Shown: positions 1-4,338 of the stretch, piece by piece
Layout of the letters: each line of letters opens with the position of its first letter
Position numbering within the stretch: position 1 is the stretch's first letter
DNA from: JAQBDA01 sp041301185
Lineage (GTDB): Bacteria > Chloroflexota > Anaerolineae > Anaerolineales > UBA4823
NCBI GenBank assembly: GCA_041301185.1
Contig: JBFYSV010000357.1
Span: 1 to 6,080 of the forward strand
Direction of reading: 5' to 3'
DNA: 6,080 bases
The notes under the pieces: generated by a model
Databases searched by the model: none
Seen by the model: only the letters and a program-made list of their open reading frames with translations
Told to the model about the DNA's origin: nothing
Made by a program: the position numbers and the translations under genes

Positions 1-395
1 GGAATGCGGTCTTGCAGGTGAAGCAAGATCTTCTGGGCAGTCTTCTTGCCCACCCCCGGCACCCGGGCAAAGACTTCATCCTGCTCGTGGAACACCGCCC
101 GGCGGATGGCATCCGTGCTCAACGAAGACAGCACCGCCAGCGCCAGGCGCGGTCCTACCCCATTCACACCCAACAGCAAGACGAAGAACTCTCGCCCGTC
201 CCGACCCTCGAAGCCGTACAGGCTGAGCAGGTCTTCGCGCACCACCAGGTAGGTGTGCAGGAAGATGCTCTCGCCGTGGCGCAGGCTGGCCCGCAACGGG
301 GCAGGCACGTACACCAGCAAGCCCACCCCGCCGATCTCCACAATGACGCTATCCGGGTTAATCTCCTGCACCCTGCCGCTTAGAGTCGCTATCAC
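1..395 (-). CDS. ruvA: Holliday junction branch migration protein RuvA, C-terminal part beyond window edge
   Basis: RuvA forms tetramers that bind Holliday junctions and load the RuvB motor for branch migration in recombination and repair in the cytoplasm. From a GTG start the product reads (V/M)IATLSGRVQEI, the typical RuvA opening, and the first 60 or so residues form the OB-fold domain I (EIGGVGLLVYVP at 20-31). Two helix-hairpin-helix motifs follow: LLLGVNGVGPRLALAVL at about 73-89 and VPGVGKKTAQKILLHLQDR at about 112-130, the DNA-backbone-binding elements of domain II. Only 131 codons lie in the window; the family is about 200 residues, so the flexible linker and the RuvB-binding domain III are missing. 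The GTG is chosen because AAGGAG sits 6 bases upstream and the N-terminus matches the family exactly. It lies downstream of the epimerase on the same strand, separated by a palindromic repeat. No frameshift is seen in the visible part. Confidence 0.96.
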   Translation of the reverse strand, partial: MIATLSGRVQEINPDSVIVEIGGVGLLVYVPAPLRASLRHGESIFLHTYLVVREDLLSLYGFEGRDGREFFVLLLGVNGVGPRLALAVLSSLSTDAIRRAVFHEQDEVFARVPGVGKKTAQKILLHLQDRI

Positions 396-401
396 GCCTT
401 A

Positions 402-407
402 CTCCTT
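402..407 (-). promoter_or_regulatory. Shine-Dalgarno of ruvA
   Basis: On the minus strand this reads AAGGAG, 6 bases before the GTG at 393-395. It decides the non-ATG start of ruvA. The palindromic repeat begins only 4 bases further upstream, at 412. Confidence 0.8.
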
Positions 408-411
408 TTTC

Positions 412-479
412 ACCACGGAGACCACAGAGAACACAGAGTTTTTAAATATTTTCTCTGTGAACTCTGTGCACTCTGTGGT
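412..479. repeat. CACAGAG palindromic repeat, copy 1
   Basis: The left arm has three tandem 9-base units of form NNCACAGAG (412-420, 421-429, 430-438; the first carries CACGGAG). A 14-base AT-only loop follows (439-452). The right arm has three units of form CTCTGTGNN (453-461, 462-470, 471-479). Reverse-complementing the right arm gives 22 of 27 matches with the left. The element begins 4 bases beyond the ruvA ribosome binding site and ends exactly where the epimerase TAA (480-482) begins. It resembles a dispersed ACCACAGAG-type repeat that I recall from many environmental bacterial genomes, where it is often mistranslated as TTE/SVxSV peptides. It could fold as a long hairpin in the transcript between the two minus-strand genes. 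There is no long U-run after it in the minus direction, so it is not a classical terminator. Confidence 0.88.
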
Positions 480-1409
480 TTATTTTTGAACTTCGGCTTG
501 CTTGAAGTATTCCACTGTGCGGCGCAGGCCTTCTTGTAAATCCACGCTCGGCTCCCAGCCCAGCTCGCTCTTTGCCCGGCTCGCATCCAGGTAGATACGG
601 AAGGTCTCGCCTGCCTTGGCAGGTCCGTGGTGCGCCTCCTGCGGGTAACCGGTGATCGCCTTCAAGCCATCGAAAATCTGGTTAATATTGGTGCCGATGC
701 CGTAGCCCAGGTTGTACACCCTGCCGGAGCCTTTCTCCAGGGTTGCCAGGTTGGCTTTGGCGCAATCGCCCACGTAGACAAAATCGCGCACCTGCTCGCC
801 AGTGCCGTTGATCCTCACCGGCTTGCCCGCCAGCATTTGCCCGATGAAGATCGCCACCACCCCCGCCTCGCCGTTGGGATCCTGGCGCGGCCCGTACACA
901 TTCGGGTAGCGGATCACCGAGTAGTCCAGACCGTAGAGCTCCTTGAACATGAACAGGTACATCTCGAAGGTGTATTTGCTGGCGCCGTACGGGCACAGCG
1001 GGCGCACCGGGTGATCCTCATCGCACGGCAGGTACACCGGCTCGCCGTACACCGCCCCGCCGCTGGAGATATGGATGAACTTGCGTGTGCCAAACTCCAT
1101 CGCCAGCTGCGCCAGCTTGATCGAGCCGTTGATGTTGACATCCGCATCGAAGAGCGGGTCTTCCACGCTCTTGCGCACATCCATTTGCGCCGCGTGGTGG
1201 TCCACCACTTCCGGGCGCTCCTGCTCGAAGACCTCCCGCATCTGCGGGCTGCGGATATCGACCTGGTAGAAGCGCGCTTTGGGGTTCAGATTCGTCCGCC
1301 TGCCGGTGGACAGATCGTCCACCACGGCAACATCATGCCCTGCGCCGATGAGCAGATCCACCACGTGCGACCCGATGAACCCGGCTCCACCGGTGACTAG
1401 TATTTTCAT
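480..1409 (-). CDS. NAD-dependent sugar-nucleotide epimerase/dehydratase, GalE-like (extended SDR)
   Basis: This 309-residue cytoplasmic protein is a full-length extended short-chain dehydrogenase of the NAD-dependent epimerase/dehydratase family. Visible features are the Rossmann dinucleotide loop TGGAGFIGSH (6-15), the acidic residues D31/D32 that bind NAD ribose, HHAAQMDVRKSVEDP (71-85), SSGGAVYG (115-122), and the catalytic Y141 and K145 in CPYGASK. RYPNVYGPRQ (167-176) and the sugar-nucleotide-binding GTGEQVRDFVYV (202-213) follow. The C-terminal SRAKSELGWEPSVDLQEGLRRTVEYF block is also typical. The family converts UDP-glucose to UDP-galactose or acts on related UDP-sugars (GlcNAc, glucuronate); sequence alone does not fix the substrate, so no gene symbol is given. 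The ATG start has a clear GGAGG 9 bases upstream (1419-1423), and a candidate promoter lies at 1451-1480. ruvA follows after a palindromic repeat, so co-transcription is possible but is not a functional link. Confidence 0.93.
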   Translation of the reverse strand: MKILVTGGAGFIGSHVVDLLIGAGHDVAVVDDLSTGRRTNLNPKARFYQVDIRSPQMREVFEQERPEVVDHHAAQMDVRKSVEDPLFDADVNINGSIKLAQLAMEFGTRKFIHISSGGAVYGEPVYLPCDEDHPVRPLCPYGASKYTFEMYLFMFKELYGLDYSVIRYPNVYGPRQDPNGEAGVVAIFIGQMLAGKPVRINGTGEQVRDFVYVGDCAKANLATLEKGSGRVYNLGYGIGTNINQIFDGLKAITGYPQEAHHGPAKAGETFRIYLDASRAKSELGWEPSVDLQEGLRRTVEYFKQAEVQK

Positions 1410-1450
1410 ATGAGATTTCCTCCATCCCTGTTGAATAATGTCAAACAGGA

Positions 1451-1480
1451 ATTATAACGGATTGGAGGCGAGGTTGTATA
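1451..1480 (-). promoter_or_regulatory. candidate sigma-70-type promoter for the epimerase
   Basis: On the minus strand a perfect -10 TATAAT lies at 1451-1456 and a -35-like TATACA at 1475-1480 (4 of 6 to TTGACA), with an 18-base spacer. Transcription would start near 1444, giving a leader of about 35 bases that contains the GGAGG site. This is an inference from hexamer matches only. Confidence 0.4.
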
Positions 1481-1497
1481 ATCAGATTATGAAAACA

Positions 1498-1621
1498 CCC
1501 TCACCCCAACCCTCTCCCTTTCAGGGAGAGGGAGTATCTCGCACAAATCCGTCTAACCACCAGGGAGATGTTGGCCGCAGCCTCAATCCCTCTCCCCGTT
1601 GGGGAGAGGGCAGGGTGAGGG
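1498..1621. repeat. compound palindromic repeat, CCCTCACCC / CCCTCTCCC type
   Basis: The outer inverted arms are CCCTCACCC (1498-1506) and GGGTGAGGG (1613-1621), a perfect 9-base match. Inside are two separate hairpins. The first is CCCTCTCCC / GGGAGAGGG (1510-1518 with 1524-1532, 5-base loop). The second is CCCTCTCCCC / GGGGAGAGGG (1588-1597 with 1601-1610, 3-base loop). The middle (1533-1587) is non-palindromic at this scale. The structure resembles a widespread dispersed repeat that is often mistranslated as PSPQPSP/GEG peptides. It has no transposase of its own here and fills most of the 224-base gap between the minus-strand epimerase and the plus-strand DUF559 gene. The right end runs into the ribosome binding site of the DUF559 gene. 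The strong stems could act as a structured leader or a partial terminator, and neither strand shows a following U-run. Confidence 0.88.
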
Positions 1622-1624
1622 GAG
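1619..1624 (+). promoter_or_regulatory. Shine-Dalgarno of the DUF559 gene, overlapping the repeat end
   Basis: GGGGAG lies 9 bases before the ATG at 1634. Its first three bases belong to the outer right arm of the palindromic repeat (ending 1621). If the repeat folds in the mRNA, part of the ribosome binding site would be base-paired, so translation could be dampened. Confidence 0.6.
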
Positions 1625-1633
1625 AATAGCCTC

Positions 1634-2005
1634 ATGCGCCGAATCCACCCCGAAATCCGCTCCCGGGCTCGCCAATTGCGTAGAGACCAGACTCCAGCCG
1701 AGGCAACCCTGTGGCATCGATTGCGTGATGGGAGATTAAACGGTTTAAAGTTCCGCCGCCAACATCCCATTGGGCCATATATCGCTGATTTCTACTTTCC
1801 CCAGGGCAAATTGGTCAATGAAGTAGATGGAGGAAGTCATATTGACCACGAAGGATATGACCAGGCAAGGACCGAATGGTTAAACTCGCAAGGCTACCAG
1901 GTAATCCGGTTCACCAACGATGAGGTAAGATACAATATCACGGCTGTGCTCAATTTTATTCTATCCACCTCCCAGGCATGCCAGGCAGGGCAACCAAAAG
2001 GGTGA
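1634..2005 (+). CDS. DUF559 (Vsr-like, PD-(D/E)XK-fold) endonuclease domain protein
   Basis: This 123-residue protein matches the DUF559 family, small single-domain proteins related to the very-short-patch-repair endonuclease Vsr. Family landmarks are RRDQTPAEATLWHRLR (16-31), with E23 as a likely first acidic residue, and LKFRRQHPIGPYIADF (38-53). They continue with the active-site-like LVNEVDGGSH (60-69, E63 and D65), the basic and helical YDQARTEWLNSQGYQVIRF (75-93) and NDEV (95-98). The fold predicts DNA nicking or cleavage, but the biological role of DUF559 proteins is not settled. GC content is about 48% (145 of 300 bases, 1681-1980), against 67% at the start of the next gene, which suggests later acquisition. 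The last 11 residues (SQACQAGQPKG) extend beyond the usual fold and come from a 9-base tandem CCAGGCANG. It may be co-transcribed with the acetyltransferase 5 bases downstream. No methyltransferase partner is in the window. Confidence 0.88.
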   Translation: MRRIHPEIRSRARQLRRDQTPAEATLWHRLRDGRLNGLKFRRQHPIGPYIADFYFPQGKLVNEVDGGSHIDHEGYDQARTEWLNSQGYQVIRFTNDEVRYNITAVLNFILSTSQACQAGQPKG

Positions 2006-2010
2006 TCCCG

Positions 2011-2532
2011 ATGCCTATCCTCGAATCCCTCCGCCTCACCTTCCGCCACCTCGTGCCAGCCGACCTGAACGACCTGTACGTCCTGTACCGCGACCCCGAG
2101 ATCCGCCGCTATTTTCCCGAGGGCACCCTCACCCTCGAAGAGACCCGGGAAGAGCTGGAGTGGTTCCTCAACGGGCACCCCCGCCACCCCGAGCTGGGCC
2201 TGTGGGCGACCATCCACAAAGAAAGCGGGCGCTTTATCGGGCGTTGCGGCTTGCTCCCCTGGACCATCGACGGTCAGTTCGAAGTTGAAATCGCGTACCT
2301 GATCGCAAAGGAATATTGGCGCCAAGGCCTGGGCAGCGAGGCTGCCCGGGCGATCCGGGACTACGCCTTCGAGGTGCTCAACCTGACTCGCCTGATCTGC
2401 CTGATCGATCACGAAAATAAAGCTTCCATAGGGGTGGCGCAGAAAATCGGCATGCGCTTCGAAAAAGAAAGCCAGGACGAAACGGGGTCTTTCCTGGTCT
2501 ACTCGATGATGAAGCCCATTCCTGGGGCTTAG
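2011..2532 (+). CDS. GNAT family N-acetyltransferase, RimJ/RimL type
   Basis: This 173-residue cytoplasmic enzyme is predicted to transfer an acetyl group from acetyl-CoA to an amine; the substrate cannot be read from sequence. It starts with the family-typical MPILESLRLTFRHLVPADLNDLYVLYRDPEIRRYF. ESGRFIGRCGLLPW (71-84) and the beta strand EVEIAYLIAKEYW (91-103) follow. The acetyl-CoA pyrophosphate loop RQGLGSEA is at 104-111. NKASIGVAQKIGMRFEKE (136-153) corresponds to the usual NxxSxxVxxKxGF block. An in-frame ATG at 1978 lies upstream, but the ATG at 2011 is preferred: GGGTGA, a fair ribosome binding site, ends 5 bases upstream and overlaps the DUF559 stop, and the homologous N-terminus begins here. 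The gene is GC-rich and looks native, unlike the nuclease before it. Confidence 0.9.
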   Translation: MPILESLRLTFRHLVPADLNDLYVLYRDPEIRRYFPEGTLTLEETREELEWFLNGHPRHPELGLWATIHKESGRFIGRCGLLPWTIDGQFEVEIAYLIAKEYWRQGLGSEAARAIRDYAFEVLNLTRLICLIDHENKASIGVAQKIGMRFEKESQDETGSFLVYSMMKPIPGA

Positions 2533-2551
2533 CCGCCGAAACGCTTTAGTG

Positions 2552-2578
2552 AATTCGCCAAATTCGTAAAATTCGCGG
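2552..2578. repeat. AATTCG tandem 9-base repeat
   Basis: AATTCG occurs at 2552, 2561 and 2570, exactly 9 bases apart, inside the 63-base gap between the acetyltransferase stop and the membrane protein start. It resembles a dispersed AATTCG(T/C)NN repeat I recall from other environmental genomes. It has no inverted partner here, so it is either half of an element or a small tandem array. It leaves no visible ribosome binding site for the next gene. Confidence 0.55.
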
Positions 2579-2595
2579 CAAAATTGTTTTTACCA

Positions 2596-3537
2596 ATGAA
2601 ACCCCTGAAGCAGCTCACCCTCATCCTCTCCACCGGCTATATCCTCTTCTACTTCTCCGAGCTGCTCTTCTGGGCGCGCCTGCGCCCGGATGATTCTCCC
2701 CCCGGCTGGCTTGCCACCTGGCTTACCTACTCGCTGGCGGCATTTGTTTTCCTTACCCTGCTCTCTTATTTCCGGGTCAGCGATATCTGGGGGCTGTTCC
2801 TGGCAGGGGCGGCCTTTGGCTGGCTGACCGAAGGCTTGCTGGTGCAGACCACTTACGAGATGCTGCCTCTCTCGCTGTCTTTCACCGGGCTCGCCTGGCA
2901 CGCCCTGATCACCGTCTGGGTGGGCTGGTACGCCGTACTACAGTCGCTGATCTCGCCTAAGCGCTGGGCGACCTTGCTGATCTCCGCCAGCATCGGAGCC
3001 GGCTACGGCCTCTGGGCGATCAGCTGGTGGCTCGAGCCGGATGGGGGCATCGCCAGCGTGGCAGAGTTCGCAGCCTTCTCATTCGCCGCAACCTTGCCGC
3101 TCCTCCTCGCCTGCTGGCTTTTCAACTGGAGCGCAAGCACGCCCTTTATCCCGCACCGCTGGGTGATCCTGGTGATCGCTGCCCTCTTCGCACTGTACTT
3201 CTTCATTGTCACCATCCCGGCTGCCCCGCTGTCGACGGTCATCCTGCCTGTGCTGCTGGCGCTGGTCTATCTCGGGCTGCGCAGGCAGCGCGGCTACGCA
3301 GACCGCAGCCCATTGCTGGAAAGCCTGCCGGGGGTGGTCCCCGCCTGGAAATACCTCAGCCTGCTGGCGATCCCGGCAACCGGCGTCCTGGTTTATGCAC
3401 TGGCGCTTAAAATGGGAATCCAGGTCCACACCAATCTGGTCCTGTATTTCATCACGACCCCGCTCGGGTTCATCCTGTTTGGTTACAGCCTGTTCCGTTC
3501 GTGGCGCGGCCCTACCGCGCCGGTTGAAACGGGATAA
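2596..3537 (+). CDS. polytopic integral membrane protein of unknown function
   Basis: I do not recognise this family. The 313-residue product is very hydrophobic with about ten likely membrane helices, at roughly residues 5-25, 38-58, 64-83, 95-115, 123-143, 158-176, 189-208, 212-229, 254-272 and 278-300. A short positively charged N-terminus (MKPLKQ) and an RRQRGYADR loop (229-237) suggest which ends face the cytoplasm. Notable polar or aromatic stretches are FGWLTEG (74-80), GYGLWAISWWLEPDGG (136-151) and TPFIPHRW (182-189). No cofactor motif, ATP-binding loop or known transporter signature is seen. The ATG at 2596 is preferred over a TTG at 2584, but neither has a good ribosome binding site, so the start is uncertain. 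It follows the acetyltransferase on the same strand by 63 bases and ends 7 bases from the convergent flavodoxin stop, with no terminator visible between them. Confidence 0.8.
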   Translation: MKPLKQLTLILSTGYILFYFSELLFWARLRPDDSPPGWLATWLTYSLAAFVFLTLLSYFRVSDIWGLFLAGAAFGWLTEGLLVQTTYEMLPLSLSFTGLAWHALITVWVGWYAVLQSLISPKRWATLLISASIGAGYGLWAISWWLEPDGGIASVAEFAAFSFAATLPLLLACWLFNWSASTPFIPHRWVILVIAALFALYFFIVTIPAAPLSTVILPVLLALVYLGLRRQRGYADRSPLLESLPGVVPAWKYLSLLAIPATGVLVYALALKMGIQVHTNLVLYFITTPLGFILFGYSLFRSWRGPTAPVETG

Positions 3538-3544
3538 CCCCCAT

Positions 3545-4066
3545 TTATCTTGCCGCAGTAAGTATCCCTGCCAGCTCCTGCGCCCAGCCCTGGATCTTGT
3601 CCCAGTCCCGCCAGTCGCCGTGCAGGTGGTTCCCAGAGTCATCCCGCGGCGCCAGCCAGCGCCAAAAACGAGAGAGCGCCCTGCTATCGATCTTCCCGGC
3701 AAAACAGCCAACTGCTACCGGCTGGTCGATCTCCGCCAGCAGCGGGGCTAAAAAGCCCTCGGTCTTTGCCCGGTTTTCGGGCGTATCTTCCCGCATCCAC
3801 ACCCCGGCGGAGAAGCAGGCGACGGGCACGTGGCGCAGCGCGACCCGGTGCTCGCTCACAAAGCGCATCACTTCCGGCAAGGGCTTCCCCCGCCGGATGG
3901 CTGTACCCATCACCACCGCCCGGTAGGTAGTGATCACCCGCACCTGGTGCATCTTGCACTGATCCACCAGCATCCCTGCCTGGAACAGCACCTCGCTGAT
4001 CAAGCAGGCGATCTCTTCCGTGGAGCCAGACGTGCTGGCGTAGGTGACGAGTGCTTTCTCTCCCAT
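3545..4066 (-). CDS. flavodoxin-domain protein, HemG-like (Flavodoxin_5 type)
   Basis: This 173-residue protein is predicted to bind FMN and carry electrons in the cytoplasm. The phosphate-binding loop YASTSGSTEEIA is at 9-20. VVMGTAIRRGKPLPEVMRFV (51-70) matches the block GSAIRxGKxLPE seen in menaquinone-dependent protoporphyrinogen oxidase HemG and related flavodoxins. PVACFSAGVW (81-90), VGCFAGKIDSRALSRFWRW (119-137) and the terminal GDWRDWDKIQGWAQEL (150-165) also fit that group. A true HemG role needs the long insertion and haem-pathway context; neither is evident, so a general flavodoxin call is safer. The ATG at 4066 is the best start: residues 5-12 already form the first beta strand and loop. 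The ribosome binding site is weak (a GAAGAGAGG run close to the ATG). Upstream lie a CACAGAG palindrome and a candidate promoter at 4158-4185. Confidence 0.88.
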   Translation of the reverse strand: MGEKALVTYASTSGSTEEIACLISEVLFQAGMLVDQCKMHQVRVITTYRAVVMGTAIRRGKPLPEVMRFVSEHRVALRHVPVACFSAGVWMREDTPENRAKTEGFLAPLLAEIDQPVAVGCFAGKIDSRALSRFWRWLAPRDDSGNHLHGDWRDWDKIQGWAQELAGILTAAR

Positions 4067-4084
4067 ACCTCTCTTCTTATTTTC

Positions 4085-4155
4085 ACCACAGAGCCCACAG
4101 AGTACGCAGAGAAAAACCTGTTAATGTACTCTGTGATCTCCGTGTACTCTGTGGT
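4085..4155. repeat. CACAGAG palindromic repeat, copy 2
   Basis: The architecture is the same as copy 1. Three left units of form NNCACAGAG lie at 4085-4093, 4094-4102 and 4103-4111 (the last carries CGCAGAG). A 17-base loop follows (4112-4128). Three right units of form CTCTGTGNN lie at 4129-4137, 4138-4146 and 4147-4155 (the middle one carries CTCCGTG). The outermost 9 bases pair perfectly. The loop is unrelated to that of copy 1. The element begins 18 bases upstream of the flavodoxin ATG and so would lie in that gene's leader. Confidence 0.88.
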
Positions 4156-4157
4156 GA

Positions 4158-4185
4158 ATGATATCTTTATCCTGTTATTTTTCAA
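4158..4185 (-). promoter_or_regulatory. candidate promoter for the flavodoxin gene
   Basis: On the minus strand TTGAAA (4180-4185, 5 of 6 to the -35 consensus) and TATCAT (4158-4163, 5 of 6 to the -10 consensus) are 16 bases apart. The start would fall near 4151, inside the right arm of the palindrome, so the transcript would begin within the repeat. Prediction rests on hexamer matches only. Confidence 0.42.
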
Positions 4186-4202
4186 TTTCCAAAAATTGGG
4201 GG

Positions 4203-4230
4203 TGGACTCATTACCAGGATTATGTATAAT
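4203..4230 (+). promoter_or_regulatory. candidate promoter for the SDH_sah-like protease gene
   Basis: A perfect TATAAT lies at 4225-4230, with TGGACT at 4203-4208 as a 4 of 6 match to the -35, spaced 16 bases. The leader would be about 100 bases. It is divergent from the candidate flavodoxin promoter a few tens of bases away. The 4231-4338 leader has no strong Shine-Dalgarno before the ATG. It contains two small palindromes, GCGGA-CA-TCCGC (4268-4279) and GTGA-N5-TCAC (4320-4332). Confidence 0.38.
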
Positions 4231-4338
4231 GATGATTCCGCCACTAGCAAGCCACTGGAAGCGTTGCGCGGACATCCGCCACGTTCAAAAGGGACAGGTT
4301 CTATCTTATTACAACCGATGTGAGTATATCACCCATTT

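Noticed and set aside
253..489. A 78-codon plus-strand frame with FTTETTENTEF and SVNSVHSVV
   Set aside because: It is antisense to ruvA and then reads through CACAGAG repeat copy 1; the peptide pattern comes from the 9-base repeat and not from a protein family.
627..1400. A 257-codon plus-strand frame opposite the epimerase
   Set aside because: It is an antisense shadow; the minus-strand product has every SDR landmark over full length.
1477..1482. Plus-strand TATAAT as promoter for the DUF559 gene
   Set aside because: The -10 hexamer is perfect, but I find no -35 match at suitable spacing, and it overlaps the -35 of the better minus-strand candidate. It may still be used, but support is too thin to list.
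1438..1629. A 63-codon plus-strand frame with PSPQPSP and GEG peptides
   Set aside because: It is a translation of the palindromic repeat; such peptides arise wherever this repeat is read through. It ends 4 bases before the DUF559 ATG and is in another frame.
1978..2010. Upstream ATG for the acetyltransferase, overlapping the DUF559 gene
   Set aside because: It adds 11 residues not seen in the family, lies in a 9-base tandem and has no good ribosome binding site; the ATG at 2011 has both homology and GGGTGA.
1894..2412. A 172-codon minus-strand frame opposite the acetyltransferase
   Set aside because: It is a shadow of the GNAT gene, whose acetyl-CoA loop and N-terminal block are clear on the plus strand.
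412..4155. Two CACAGAG palindromes as a CRISPR array or as ends of one 3.7-kb transposon
   Set aside because: They are internally palindromic, with no spacer series, and the genes between them are unrelated housekeeping types without a transposase or recombinase. Both copies are near-symmetric, so they cannot be oriented as terminal repeats, and no target-site duplication is evident.
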